A DNA stretch of 64,000 bases from Trichomonas vaginalis G3 (Eukaryota > Parabasalia > Trichomonadida > Trichomonadidae). The translations under genes were made by a program, and so were the position numbers. Positions within the stretch are counted from its first letter, which is position 1. Every line of letters begins with the position of its first letter. Shown one piece after another: positions 20,041-30,028 of this stretch. The notes beneath the pieces were generated by a model, which saw only the letters and a program-made list of their open reading frames with translations, was not told where the DNA came from and made no database searches. The stretch is from NCBI RefSeq assembly GCF_026262505.1, contig NC_067204.1:6109797-6173796 (forward strand). The letters are read 5' to 3'.

Positions 20041-20383
20041 TACTAGTTCTAACGCTTTGTAACTAACCAATTGTGATAATACATAAAAAGTCAATTGCTT
20101 ATATCATTCCATAATAAAATAATGCATTTTTAAGGTAACAATATATTACTTGTGTTATCATATGCTAGGAGATAACAATTTCACTGTTATTTGACTTAAA
20201 TATATTGATTAATTTCTCATAATAAATATTTAGTTTAGAATAATGATTTACAATAACAAAATGTGATAATTCTCTGAGTCATGGATATATCATAAAAAAG
20301 ACATTTACAGATAGATTTTCCAGAATTCTTTGGGAGAAAATAAAATCTATAAAAGTGACATCTTTTAGCGTCATTAATTATTG

Positions 20384-20390
20384 TCACTTT
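20384..20390 (+). promoter_or_regulatory. Candidate host initiator (Inr) TCACTTT
   Basis: TCACT fits the T. vaginalis initiator consensus TCA-pyrimidine-(T/A) and lies 22 bases before the ATG at 20406. A second TCATT lies at about 20371. This supports 20406 over the longer GTG reading from 20355. Confidence 0.6.
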
Positions 20391-20405
20391 TTGTTCTTAA
20401 TTTTC

Positions 20406-23333
20406 ATGTCAGTCAAAAATTATGTTATTCCTGAACCTTTTCAAATTATGAACAATCCACAAGAAATAGGAAAGGTTCAGCTAAAATGTCCTGGTTCAAA
20501 TAGGCGTGAAAATTGTGATATGATGTTTAATGGTCCAATCCTTATATTTACACCAGAAAATAAGAAAAGCCAATTAAAATGGTTGTTTTTACCAATGTTT
20601 AACGCTGAAATTAATATGCAAAATCCAAAAAATATGCTATTTATTTGTAATCTTAACGGAGACATTCGTTATGATGTATTATTTGACATTCAAAGTAAAT
20701 GTAGTGATACTTACACGAAATACCTCAACATTATTACTAATTTTCATGAATTACTTAAAACCATCGATCCTCACGCTGTTGTTTCATTTTCACAGAAAGT
20801 AGCATGCATATTGAAGGATAAGAAAGATAGACAACATCATGAGCACATTGCAGAACAAATTACTTTACAAAAAGGAAATAAATTTACTTTCCAAGCCCAT
20901 TATACAGAAAATAATTCAATCAAGAGCTTCACAATTAATTTTAACGACGAATCATATGTAGGAAGTACAATTAATTGTCCAAAACAGTTTGGATCTCCAA
21001 ATATTCGCCATTTGATGTTTACTTTGACCGGTGAAGATAATAATGAAGGTATATTCTTAGTCAGAACAATCCAAGAAGCCTATAAATGGGTAATTTCTTG
21101 CTTCTATGGCTCAGAAAGCCAAAAATGGAAGCCAAGGACTCCAATTTCAATTCTTTCCCAATCTGTAGCACAGAATCGTTCAGATTCTTCTCAACAGAGG
21201 CCAAACAATCAAAATCAAACTCAATCTCCAAAATCTCCAACACAAACCCAACAAAATACACAAAACAAGCAACCACAACCTGTTCAACAACCGATTTCTG
21301 CCCCAGAAAAACAAGAAAAACCACAATCTCAAATTCAACCACCAAAACAAGAGACAACAGTTCAACAACCACAACAACAGAAGGTCCAGCAAGAACAGAA
21401 ACCAGAATCAGTCCAAGAACCAAAAGAATCAGCTCCAAAACCCAAAATTCAAAAACCAATTCCAGAAGAAAAGCCACAAGAGCCAAAACAACCAGCTCCT
21501 GTTGTTACAACTACATCAGAACCATCAACTCCTCATGTTTCAGCACAATCTGTTCCTAAATCTGAAGAAATTCAAAATAAGACCGAGGAACATGTAGTTG
21601 AACCTCCAAAACCAGAACCAGAACAACATAAACCTGTTGTTGAACAGCAAAATCAGCAACCTGTTGAACAAAAACCAGAAATTAAAATTGATATTCAGCC
21701 ACAACCACAAGAAATCAAGAAACCAGAGCCAGAAGTTCATGAACCAGCCAAAGAAACACCAATTCCTGCTCCACAAGACGAGAAAAAGAAGGAAGAAGAT
21801 ATATCTCAAAATAATGGAGAGAAATCGAAGCCAAAACCACAACCACCATCACCTCCAACGTTCACAATCACGAAATCAGACAATACAACGAAGAAAGAAC
21901 CGAAGAAAGAAGAAAATCAAGAACAAATTAAGCCAAAACTGCAAATGCAGATCAGTATCACAACAACAGTATCCGCAGCTCAAAAAGCTCCTGTTACAAA
22001 GAAAGTCATAAAAAGAATTCAAAAGAAACAAGAAACTCCAGTTATTGAACAAAAAGTGACAGAACAAAAACGGTTTTGCACTTTTCCTCATCCTCCTCCG
22101 ATTTCTCAGCGTCTCTCATCATACAGAACCCACATATCAGACAATTGCAACATAATAAGAACAGTAGATTGTTATCAGCCACCAAATTCCGACATAATAA
22201 TTAAGAATATGAAATCCATGGAGAAACCAGCTCAGCAACAAGGAAACCTTCTTCAAAACGCTTTGTCTGACCTCAAACTAGACATCAGATCCAATTACAG
22301 TGACTTTGATCGCTGTTACAAATTGACTCAAAATGATATCTTGAATGATTCATTGACAATCATCGATCCAAGTCATTCAGACATCAGCGGGTTCACCCAA
22401 TTCAAGAAATACCCAGATTTCGACAGGAATAGCCTTATAAATCCAATTCCAAGTATTGATGTTTTCTTGAACCAATTATGTGACTTTTCAAATTCTCCAA
22501 AATACGTAGATCAGAATGCACCAGATGTGAACAGGCTCTGTTACATTGTTGGAGCAATTTTTTGCAATGGACTGAAAATTTCTGTTCAAGATTTGTCAAA
22601 AATTTTGTCAGAAAAATATGAATGTCTTAAAACGATAAGTTATAAAAAGAAAGGTGCGAAAAACATCATTCTTTTTGGTGCTAAATTGCTGAATGGAGAT
22701 ATTGTTATTCCTTGCCTTGAATGGATTAAAGCAAATGATTATATTATTCAAAATTATTACCCAAGTGCATTGATATTGGCTGATGACTTTGATGATGTTT
22801 TTAATTATCTTAATGGTTTCCTTTTTGTTCGTTCTTTCTTTATTCCTGTTCCAGAAGTTGATTCATCTGTTGAAGAAATCGAAAAATTGTTGTTAGTTCC
22901 TCAATTTTTGCCAGCAGAAATTGATCAACTCAATAAGAAATCATCTCCTATTACAACAGATGAAGCAGCTGAAGTTTTCGCGAGATGTCTGTATCTGGGA
23001 TCTAATGATGCATGGCATGTTATTAAGTCATTGAGTGACAAAATGAATATTAATGAATTGAAATCAGCAATTTCGAATGTTAGCCGTGATCACATATTGA
23101 CTAGAGATGATTACAAGATACTCAAAAGTTTCGCTGAACAAGCAGTGAAGTTGAGAACTTGCGCTTATTGGTTTGCTGAAATTGTTTTGGCTGTTGGTTC
23201 TTCGAAAGAAAACTCAATCAGAGAACATTTTACTTCTTATTCTTGCGTAAATGATATGTACAGAGCTTTCCACACAATTTGCAGACTCAATGCCCTAATG
23301 AAGAAGATGGGTCCTCCTGGGACTACTGATTAA
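20406..23333 (+). CDS. 975-aa Pro/Gln-rich scaffold-like protein, function unknown
   Basis: The protein starts MSVKNYVIPEPFQIMNNPQE. Residues 1-230 look folded, with an alternating beta pattern (VQLKCPGSNRR, LKWLFLPMF, RHLMFTLTGEDN), perhaps a PH-like module. Residues 240-560 are low-complexity Pro/Gln/Glu/Lys with many PxxP stretches. The last ~330 residues are mostly helical (SIDVFLNQLCDFSN, CYIVGAIFCNGLKI, VFARCLYLGSNDAWHV) and end MKKMGPPGTTD. I recognise no named domain in the C-terminal part; a trafficking or cytoskeletal adaptor is only a guess. It is single-exon, flanked by typical AT-rich spacers. Confidence 0.75.
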   Translation: MSVKNYVIPEPFQIMNNPQEIGKVQLKCPGSNRRENCDMMFNGPILIFTPENKKSQLKWLFLPMFNAEINMQNPKNMLFICNLNGDIRYDVLFDIQSKCSDTYTKYLNIITNFHELLKTIDPHAVVSFSQKVACILKDKKDRQHHEHIAEQITLQKGNKFTFQAHYTENNSIKSFTINFNDESYVGSTINCPKQFGSPNIRHLMFTLTGEDNNEGIFLVRTIQEAYKWVISCFYGSESQKWKPRTPISILSQSVAQNRSDSSQQRPNNQNQTQSPKSPTQTQQNTQNKQPQPVQQPISAPEKQEKPQSQIQPPKQETTVQQPQQQKVQQEQKPESVQEPKESAPKPKIQKPIPEEKPQEPKQPAPVVTTTSEPSTPHVSAQSVPKSEEIQNKTEEHVVEPPKPEPEQHKPVVEQQNQQPVEQKPEIKIDIQPQPQEIKKPEPEVHEPAKETPIPAPQDEKKKEEDISQNNGEKSKPKPQPPSPPTFTITKSDNTTKKEPKKEENQEQIKPKLQMQISITTTVSAAQKAPVTKKVIKRIQKKQETPVIEQKVTEQKRFCTFPHPPPISQRLSSYRTHISDNCNIIRTVDCYQPPNSDIIIKNMKSMEKPAQQQGNLLQNALSDLKLDIRSNYSDFDRCYKLTQNDILNDSLTIIDPSHSDISGFTQFKKYPDFDRNSLINPIPSIDVFLNQLCDFSNSPKYVDQNAPDVNRLCYIVGAIFCNGLKISVQDLSKILSEKYECLKTISYKKKGAKNIILFGAKLLNGDIVIPCLEWIKANDYIIQNYYPSALILADDFDDVFNYLNGFLFVRSFFIPVPEVDSSVEEIEKLLLVPQFLPAEIDQLNKKSSPITTDEAAEVFARCLYLGSNDAWHVIKSLSDKMNINELKSAISNVSRDHILTRDDYKILKSFAEQAVKLRTCAYWFAEIVLAVGSSKENSIREHFTSYSCVNDMYRAFHTICRLNALMKKMGPPGTTD

Positions 23334-24012
23334 AAATATTCTCTTTGAAATTATAATTTTTTTTTACTGGCAATTATTTAGAATTATTTCAAAAGTGATG
23401 CTATTGTTTGCATTATTTTCAAGAAAATTAATCATGGTTAAAGTTCCTATAACTTAATCTTCTTAGAATACTTGGAGAGCATTATTGAAAAATTGTTTTG
23501 GAGACTGTTATTGTGAAAACAGGTTTAAAATAATTTGAAATTAATTGGTTATTTCAGTGAGAAAGTGTATAAGCATATTAGTTTGTTCAGTAAATGCACT
23601 TGATGGCAAATTATTGTCTATCGATTGAAGAAATTCAACAAATCGTAAAAATTTAATAATATACACTTATGTAATGATGACACATTAAATCTGGAAGTTT
23701 GTGATTACTGTTTTATCCAATTTTTGATACAATTACCAAAGATTATGTTGAAGATATTGAGTAAACTTTTTGGATTACTGTCTGACAAACTGAACAAATA
23801 TGGCAGATATCTATTCTCATATTATATCACATTTGATTCATATGAATAAGCTCCTGATGACCATTTTTAATTCAGAATTCAAAAAAGATATAAAAATAAT
23901 TCCTCCTTTTCTTTATAATTTGCTTTGTTTCATATATTCTGCATTATATTTTGAATAATTGTTCGAAAACTTTTCCCACCCGATTTTTATACGTTAGTAA
24001 GATCTTCGTTAA
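23334..24012. other. AT-rich intergenic spacer
   Basis: No gene, RNA or repeat is recognised in this 679-base stretch. Confidence 0.6.
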
Positions 24013-24651
24013 ATGCAGGATTTACCATTTGCTAAGAGAGAACCTCGCATCCGTGCACAAACAGCCGTCACTGGAGTGAGAGGACCCTTCGATCCTGCTA
24101 TTGAGCAAAGTGTACCACAAAATCAACAAATGATTTCAACAAGAAGGTTTCAATACGGTATAAAAAGAACTCCTGGACTAAAATGTGATTCGCCTCGCTT
24201 TTTAGACAGCAGAGTGGATCAACTTGCCCGAAACAGAGAGAACATATTCTTCGATTCAACACATCCTAAATTCGATAATCCACGGTTACCTCAAACTCCA
24301 ACTGCAACTACAAGACACATGCATACTCCATATACATATAATACTTCTTGGATTGATCATCCTTCTGATAACCCAGCAATGCTTCCAAGAAAAACAGATT
24401 TACTCAAATCAACATTTTTGGATACATCTATCGCAAACGAAGATAAAAATGAGCGTCGCCAAAAGTTAGAAACAACACTCAAATGGAAGAATACGCGTGA
24501 AGAACAATTAGAAAATTATAAGAAGTCTTGCGATGATATGGTAAACAAAAGATACACAAATTCTCTCGAAAGAATACGTCAAGAGAGAGAAGATTACGGA
24601 GTTGCTCTCGAAGCTCGTAGAAAGCGCGAACATATTCATTATTTCGAATAA
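24013..24651 (+). CDS. 212-aa coiled-coil protein, hypothetical
   Basis: The protein starts MQDLPFAKREPRIRAQTAVT. The first ~130 residues are basic, polar and probably extended, with repeated RFLDSR, RLPQTPTATT and DHPSDNPAMLPRK motifs. The last ~80 residues are a charged helix with many Arg, Glu and Lys (RRQKLETTLKWKNTREEQLE). That composition is common in axonemal or cytoskeleton-associated proteins, but no family is recognised. The head of the protein overlaps no other frame of note. Confidence 0.65.
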   Translation: MQDLPFAKREPRIRAQTAVTGVRGPFDPAIEQSVPQNQQMISTRRFQYGIKRTPGLKCDSPRFLDSRVDQLARNRENIFFDSTHPKFDNPRLPQTPTATTRHMHTPYTYNTSWIDHPSDNPAMLPRKTDLLKSTFLDTSIANEDKNERRQKLETTLKWKNTREEQLENYKKSCDDMVNKRYTNSLERIRQEREDYGVALEARRKREHIHYFE

Positions 24652-24748
24652 AATATATTCATTACTGTTTGATCACATAAATATAACTATTTTAACATGT
24701 AATTTTTATATATATAACACTACAACTTTATCTATTTTTTTTTAGAAA

Positions 24749-25651
24749 TTAATCGAAAGAAGGACGACAGAAATCAGCCAATTGAGGTGAAATCTTGCTG
24801 AAATAAGGATGATCTAATGCGTCACGAGCAGTTAAACGCTTGTTTGGATCAATTGATAATAATTTGGTAATTAAGTCTATTAAATCCGGATCTTGAATGT
24901 TAAGAACCCCACCTAGGTCTTTCTTTTCCATTTCTGGAAATACATCAGCTGATATCACTGCATTTTCTGGCCAATATTCTTCAGGAGTTCCTAAAATCTT
25001 GAAAATTCCAAATGCTTGATCTAAATCACTATCTCCAACGAATAAAGGAGATTTCTTGATCATTTCAGCGATAACGCATCCAGCGCTCCATGAGTCAATT
25101 CCAATATCGTAGAATGTAGAACCTAAAACAATTTCAGGTGGTCGATACCATAATGTTGTAACATTCGGGGTCATTTGAGTTAATGGTATACCGAATGAGC
25201 GCGCTAAACTAAAATCTGCTATTTTTAACATTCCTGTTCGATTGATTAGTAAATTTTCTGGTTTGATATCGCGATGTAAATAGTGATGAGAATGCATATA
25301 AGCAATTCCGCATAGCATTTGATATGAATATGATCTAACTAATTCTGGATCCATTGGTGATTTCATGCATAGGAACTTTCTTAGAGACATTTCCATGAAT
25401 TCGGAAATGATTACTGCTTTTTCGGAAGTAACGATTGTATTTAAGCATTTAACTATATTCGGGTGATCGAATGCTTTCATTGCTGATATTTCACGTAAAC
25501 ATGAAGATGTAATTCCATCAATCTCCATGTCCAAAGGAATCACTTTCATTGAAACAATGTTGTTATTAACTTCATCTTTTGCTCTATAAACTGATCCGAA
25601 ACCTCCTTCACCTAATTTCTCTAGTTTAGTGTATCTTTTCGCTTCGTCCAT
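24749..25651 (-). CDS. Divergent CDK-like serine/threonine kinase
   Basis: A 300-aa protein made up almost only of a kinase domain, the usual CDK size. It has GEGGFGSVY (Gly loop, residues 14-22), the MKVI lysine, a PSTAIRE-position helix reading GITSSCLREIS, HRDIKPENLL (catalytic loop), DFSLAR at the DFG position, and TPNVTTLWYRPPEI (T-loop with a phosphorylatable Thr and APE-like PPE). GIDSWSAGCVIAEM and a C-terminal RLTARDALDHPYF follow. Ser replaces Gly in DFG, and the cyclin-binding helix is altered, so it is a CDK-related kinase whose cyclin dependence cannot be assumed. It phosphorylates Ser/Thr using ATP. Confidence 0.9.
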   Translation of the reverse strand: MDEAKRYTKLEKLGEGGFGSVYRAKDEVNNNIVSMKVIPLDMEIDGITSSCLREISAMKAFDHPNIVKCLNTIVTSEKAVIISEFMEMSLRKFLCMKSPMDPELVRSYSYQMLCGIAYMHSHHYLHRDIKPENLLINRTGMLKIADFSLARSFGIPLTQMTPNVTTLWYRPPEIVLGSTFYDIGIDSWSAGCVIAEMIKKSPLFVGDSDLDQAFGIFKILGTPEEYWPENAVISADVFPEMEKKDLGGVLNIQDPDLIDLITKLLSIDPNKRLTARDALDHPYFSKISPQLADFCRPSFD

Positions 25652-26104
25652 TGAAATTTCAAACGTGCACTAAAATTATAATTGGTATTTGACAAGATAT
25701 ATGGTAATAGTAGTATATACTGAACCATTTTTCTACTTATATATTAATCTGGTGATGAGATTTTAAAAATCATTTCATGGAAAACAAGGTATTTTGTAAA
25801 ATTTTCACCAAAAAATGTATGTTTATAAGAAAATAGAGATAATTTCATCAAAATACATAATAAAAGCTTTTTATAACGTCAGTAGTATATGTGGACGGGT
25901 TGTGTGACTTTTTTTGTAAACGTAAGAATTCATACAATATTGAACGATTTTGTATCATTTTTTTTAACATATGAAGTAAAAAATGTATGATTCTTACGGT
26001 TTTTATTCTTACATTTTTGAATAAATCAAGATTTAAAAATTTTCAAAATTGTAAGACATTTACACTCAACCCAAACATAAATCATTAAAAGAAGCTATAT
26101 ATAG

Positions 26105-26213
26105 ATGATGTCAGATATTCCGCGATTAATTAAACATTGTTTAAATCCTGAATGGAATTAATAAAGTCATAATCAAAGACCTCATAAACGAGAAAAAGAA
26201 ATTGAAATTGAAA
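26105..26213 (+). pseudogene. Fragment of the 196-aa terminal gene
   Basis: ATGATG at 26105-26110 begins the same reading as 13093 (SDIPRLIKHCLNPEW) but reaches a stop at 26159. A jump to the part corresponding to NQRPHKREEEIE follows (26163-26213). The rest of the gene is gone. Confidence 0.75.
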
Positions 26214-26550
26214 TTAATGATTATTTGAATTTATGATATCAATTATTTGATTTATTCTTTCTTCAATCTCTTCTATTCTTTTTGTTAAATCATCTATTTT
26301 CATTAATGAGGTGATTCTTGATTGAGGAATAGATTTCAAACTAACCACTCCTTTTATTTTTGAAATTTTGAATCCATCAACTTTAAACATTTTATTCAAT
26401 TTACATGTTGTCAATTCTTCAAATAATTTTTTATTATTAGCATAATAGTCATTAAATTCTTCAACAGATGAAAAAATTTTTATTTCAGTAATTGGTTTAA
26501 CAACGTTTATTTTTTGTTGAACATCTTCAAATTCGCACCATTTGATTTCT
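26214..26550 (-). pseudogene. Coiled-coil protein, N-terminus lost at a deletion
   Basis: The frame is open on the minus strand from about 26545 (EDVQQKINVVKPITEIKIFS) and ends DIINSNNH at 26214. The C-terminal half is a heptad helix (DDLTKRIEEIEERINQIIDI). Its intact N-terminus is seen at 63810 (MKPILKMNETEEEE). Here the start codon is missing because the gene is joined to polymerase sequence at about 26540-26552, within a shared TTCAAATTCGCA-like stretch. Function unknown. Confidence 0.65.
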
Positions 26551-26622
26551 TCTGTTTTGATGAGAAATTTAAACCTAAATTAAAGAATAAAGCTGAAGAA
26601 AAAGCACATGAGAAGAAATTAT
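26551..26622 (+). pseudogene. DNA polymerase B fragment, left of E4 insertion
   Basis: The segment matches the inverse of 7022-7100 in E2: a reading of FCFDEKFKPKLKNKAEEKAH that continues at 48573. The five bases 26618-26622 (ATTAT) are the left copy of the E4 target duplication. The upstream >3 kb of the polymerase are missing. Confidence 0.85.
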
Positions 26623-27205
26623 AGTTAGTATGGTTAACTTGGGTACGGCGGCACTGCGTTCCACCTTACCCAACTTAACCTTAAATATTTACAAAACCAT
26701 CTGACACATAAATGACTTCACTAATGACTTCACTAACGACTTCACTAATGAAAAATAAACGTTCTCACTAACGTTCCCACTAATGTTCTCATTTACAAAA
26801 GTATTGCAGCGCTTCCCATTGCTGTGCTTCACACAATAGTTCATATTCTTCAGTATCGCTGCTGTCACTCCAATCGTCAGAGTCAAAGTCACTGTCAAAA
26901 TAAATGTTAGTAAGTTTTGACAAAGCTAATGAAACACGCTTACCGTTTGTATCTATTGCTTTTATATATCTCCCATTATGTTTGTTGTCATAAACGCTCA
27001 AACTAACTTTACCCTTTCTCCCTCGTATCTGATAGAATGTATTTTCACGAGGAACGAAGAACAAATTCTTGAACTCATGACCGTTGTAGTTTGTTATCTC
27101 AATAGTTTTCGTCATTTATATAAAAATAAAATAAAAATAAAATAAAAAATAAATGATATCACCACCCTCACACGTATGAAAACATAGCCCAAAAATAATG
27201 TTTAG
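26623..27205. repeat. E4 left terminal inverted repeat
   Basis: It is inverse to 47985-48572. The match is near-perfect from the tip to the 108-aa gene start (27117) and continues less exactly through the CACCCTCACACGTATGAAAA stretch to about 27190. It contains TAGTGAAGTC-type and TAGTGAGAACG-type iterons (26704-26790 on the inverse strand). Confidence 0.9.
26789..27115 (-). CDS. 108-aa protein encoded inside the TIR (left copy)
   Basis: The sequence MTKTIEITNYNGHEFKNLFF ... is identical to the right-TIR copy at 48080-48406. The central part (YQIRGRKGKVSLSVYDNKHN, then GRYIKAIDTNGKRVSLALSKL) weakly recalls NUMOD-type DNA-binding modules. The C-terminus is very acidic (SDFDSDDWSDSSDTEEYEL). 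The promoter TTTATTTTTATATAAATG is directly attached. Because both copies are in the TIR, they may be kept identical by the replication mode. A DNA-binding role at the ends is inference. Confidence 0.7.
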   Translation of the reverse strand: MTKTIEITNYNGHEFKNLFFVPRENTFYQIRGRKGKVSLSVYDNKHNGRYIKAIDTNGKRVSLALSKLTNIYFDSDFDSDDWSDSSDTEEYELLCEAQQWEALQYFCK

Positions 27206-27250
27206 GGTAGATGGTTAGATCTAACCTCATTTCTACCCTCATTTCTACCC
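27196..27250. repeat. GGGTAGA-class iterons
   Basis: GGGTAGATGGTTAGATCTAA is followed by repeated CATTTCTACCCT. The layout matches the GGTGA-class arrays (a palindrome at GGTTAGATCTAACC plus two inverted direct units), but every core is changed in the same way. A similar array stands at 52215-52256 in E3. Confidence 0.7.
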
Positions 27251-27266
27251 TGTTGAATTCATTGCT

Positions 27267-27509
27267 TTATTCCTCACTGTCGTCTGCTTTCTCCAACTCT
27301 TCTAGCTTCTTCTTAAGTTCAGCAATGTTGTCCTCATGAAGTTTAATCTTTCTCAAAATTCCTTCTTTATCTAATGGTTGCTTTATCTTTCTAAACTGAA
27401 CTCTACCATCCTTCATAGTATGAATATAAAAACCTTCTGGAATAATTCCTGATTTAATGTATTCTACCAAAAACTTTTGTTTCATTGCTTCAGTGACTTT
27501 ATTTGTCAT
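27267..27509 (-). CDS. Short coiled-coil element protein (E4 copy)
   Basis: 80 aa from the ATG at 27509 (MTNKVTEAMKQK). It is the counterpart of 3630-3866, with GIIPEG instead of GAVPEG and a different end (ADDSEE). The C-terminal heptad helix is conserved. It is transcribed in the same direction as the membrane and capsid genes upstream. Confidence 0.7.
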   Translation of the reverse strand: MTNKVTEAMKQKFLVEYIKSGIIPEGFYIHTMKDGRVQFRKIKQPLDKEGILRKIKLHEDNIAELKKKLEELEKADDSEE

Positions 27510-27556
27510 TTCAATCAAATAAAAATTTTAATATTAAATAAAAATAACGTTATTTT

Positions 27557-27997
27557 TCAGTAAGGAAACGCAGGAGTTTTACGATTTATTTGAGGAGTAG
27601 GTTCTGGTTTAAATGTTGGAGTCGGTTTAGGAGTTGACTTTTGAACAGGAGTTTGTACTTTCATAGGTTCAGGAGTCATTGAAGGTTTTGCTTGTGAAGG
27701 TGTTGAAGTTTGTTTAACTTCAGCTACTTCAGTATTATTTACAACATTTGTTTTATTTCTTTTCAACATCATAACTGCTCCTGCTGTAGCTAGCAAACCT
27801 AGTGGGAGACCATATCTTATATAAGGACTTGACCAAATGCTATTTTTGACAGGAGCTGGTGGAACACCTAACCTTGGTGAGACTGCTCTTTGCCATTGTG
27901 CAGCTCGTAAGAAATATTCAATAGGTGCTCCATAATCGTTTGGTAAAGTTTGTTTCATAGATGGTGAAGGTTCACGAGAGCTTGATGAAGAACTCAT
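27557..27997 (-). CDS. Single-pass membrane, Pro/Thr-rich tail protein (intact)
   Basis: 146 aa: a Ser-rich start (MSSSSSSREPSPSMKQ), a segment missing from the E1 copy (QRAVSPRLGVPPAPVKN), a hydrophobic stretch (GLPLGLLATAGAVMML), a KRNKTN stop-transfer and a Pro/Thr/Lys tail. The TM segment with a long charged tail suggests anchoring at a membrane or in a virion; the role is unproven. It lies 30 bases downstream of the capsid gene with its own TTTATTTTTA core. Confidence 0.7.
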   Translation of the reverse strand: MSSSSSSREPSPSMKQTLPNDYGAPIEYFLRAAQWQRAVSPRLGVPPAPVKNSIWSSPYIRYGLPLGLLATAGAVMMLKRNKTNVVNNTEVAEVKQTSTPSQAKPSMTPEPMKVQTPVQKSTPKPTPTFKPEPTPQINRKTPAFPY

Positions 27998-28027
27998 TTA
28001 TAAGCTTTAAAAATAAACGTTCATCCT

Positions 28028-29600
28028 TTATTCCTCACTGTCGTCCGTAGCTAAGTTATAGTCATCTAATCTTATTATGGGGATGCCATTAGCACGCACC
28101 TGAATGGCAAAGCAACAATCCCTCATAAATCCAATAAGTGGCTTTGGTACGTTTTCAGTTGCTAGTTCAATAGGTCCTTTAACAGACAATTTGTATGTTA
28201 TTGGAGCAGTAGATGTTTGACCTTGCTGGAAGCAAAAGTCCACTTCTGTTGGAAAACCACATAAGAAATGTGTGTTGTCATAGCTATCCCATTTATGTTC
28301 CACACTACCATCATCCACCAATGACCTCATAACATCTTCATTAAATCCTATCATATCATTGTTTGTATTGCAAGCGTTCGCAACCATTTCATAAAATACA
28401 GGTCCATATGATTTTTCAGGTTCTGCAGGCATATTTCCATAAGCTCCCATGGAAAGCTGAAGATATTTAAACTTAGGGTTCTCAAAATTAACATAATAGT
28501 TGTCTTTCTTTCTAAATAGTGCCCAAATACTTTTAACATTAATAGGCGTATAAGCTGCTGTAAATGTTGCACTTGAACTATCTGTATTCTTTGAGAATGA
28601 ACCGTCCATAGGAATCCAATCCATAACTTTAACAGGAAAACATAAAGCCTCGTTTGTATAATGTTCTACAAGTTCTGTATAAATGTTAGGGTCTAAAGAG
28701 AATGACTTTGGATGAATGAAACATTCATTAAAATCCATCTTTGTTCGAAATAGTTGCTGGGTTACAGTTGTAATAGTAACTGTTCCACTAGTTTCTACTG
28801 CCTTCGTTATCATAGTGAATGGTTCATTCCATGGAACAAATTTATTTGTCGGTGGATTTGAATCTGAAGCAAATGCAACTTTAAGAGTTGGATTGAAAGC
28901 AATGGTATCATTTACAGATATAGATGTGCATTGTAAGGCGTCGCTACTGAACTTTACTTTAAGCTGAATGTTTCCTGTAAAAGCTGGAATAAATCGAATA
29001 GTTTCTAATGGAAGGAATCTTCTAACAGGAATTCTTAAACGAAGCTTAAAATCAAATGATTTTCCTGCTGTAATTGGACCACTAACAATTTGTCCTGTTC
29101 TGCATGTTCCCGAATGACTCCATACATCTTCATGTCGAGTCTTTGAGAAAACATACTTTCTTTATTTGTTCGGTAGTTTGTGAGTTTGAAGTTATATATG
29201 CTTCTTCTCTTGCGTTGTCTTGAGAATATACGATACGACCATTTGCAAGGATTTGATATCCAGCAACTGCATAGAAAGCGTCATCGAAACCAATCCAAAA
29301 TCCTGGTGGGTTTGTTTTATTGGAACCTGAACCAATTTCTTTATCTACAATAAATTGACCTTCCATTTTATACGTAATGAATGTATTGTAAAGGTCCAAC
29401 ATATTTTCACCAGGAGGTGAGAGATTGAATGTTACCCATGTGTTATCTTTAGCAGTTCCAGGTTGTGATGGAATCTTTGCGTCAGAATATTTTCTATTAG
29501 TGTCACCAATTTGAACTGCATTGTCTATGATATCGAAATATGAGCGAATCTGATGAATATGCTCTGCTGGAGTAAATTCGTTTAACTGTTCGTTCTGCAT
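28028..29600 (-). pseudogene. Major capsid protein candidate, family 1, frameshifted
   Basis: This copy is nearly identical to 1562-3136 but has lost two bases near 29151 in the segment encoding IKKVDVFSKT. The reading splits into an N-terminal 156-aa frame and a C-terminal frame whose only internal ATG is at 28813. No other break is seen, so the damage is probably recent. Confidence 0.8.
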
Positions 29601-30028
29601 GTATTTACTTCAGATAAAAATATCTATTTACTTCATTATTCTCACTCTTCTTCTTGGCATTCGTGGTGGAAGTTGTTTCTTGACATTTTCAATGAACTGT
29701 ACATTCTCTTTTGTCTCAACTTCTTTCACTGGTGGGTCAGGGTTCTTTGACTCGGTTTGCTTTTCAATGAAATTCACGAACTTTGCAATAAGCTCTTGGT
29801 TCGTTATTGAAAGTACATCTGGCTTCTTTTCTTCTTGTTCTATTGGTGGCTCAGTTTGTACAGAAGGTTTTATATGGGCTTCGTGGGCTTCGCCCTTGCC
29901 ATGCACCTTAATGTTGTCGCTCTCTGTATTCGCTAATGGAACCTTTCTTTTTCTTACATATATTTTACCATCTTTACTCTGACTTACATAATAGAAAGGA
30001 TGTTGTATTCCTCTGGCGTCATTTAATA

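Noticed and set aside
20355-20405. Signal peptide on the 20406 protein
   Set aside because: The hydrophobic leader needs a GTG start and lies over the candidate initiator; ATG 20406 is better placed.
21061-21842. Long hydrophobic frames on the minus strand and Ser/Thr-rich frames on the plus strand
   Set aside because: Shadows of the Pro/Gln-rich coding stretch of the 20406 gene, caused by CAA/CCA codon bias.
26689-26898. 69-aa frame overlapping the TIR gene (also 48297-48506)
   Set aside because: A second frame of the 108-aa gene and the iterons, without a start context.
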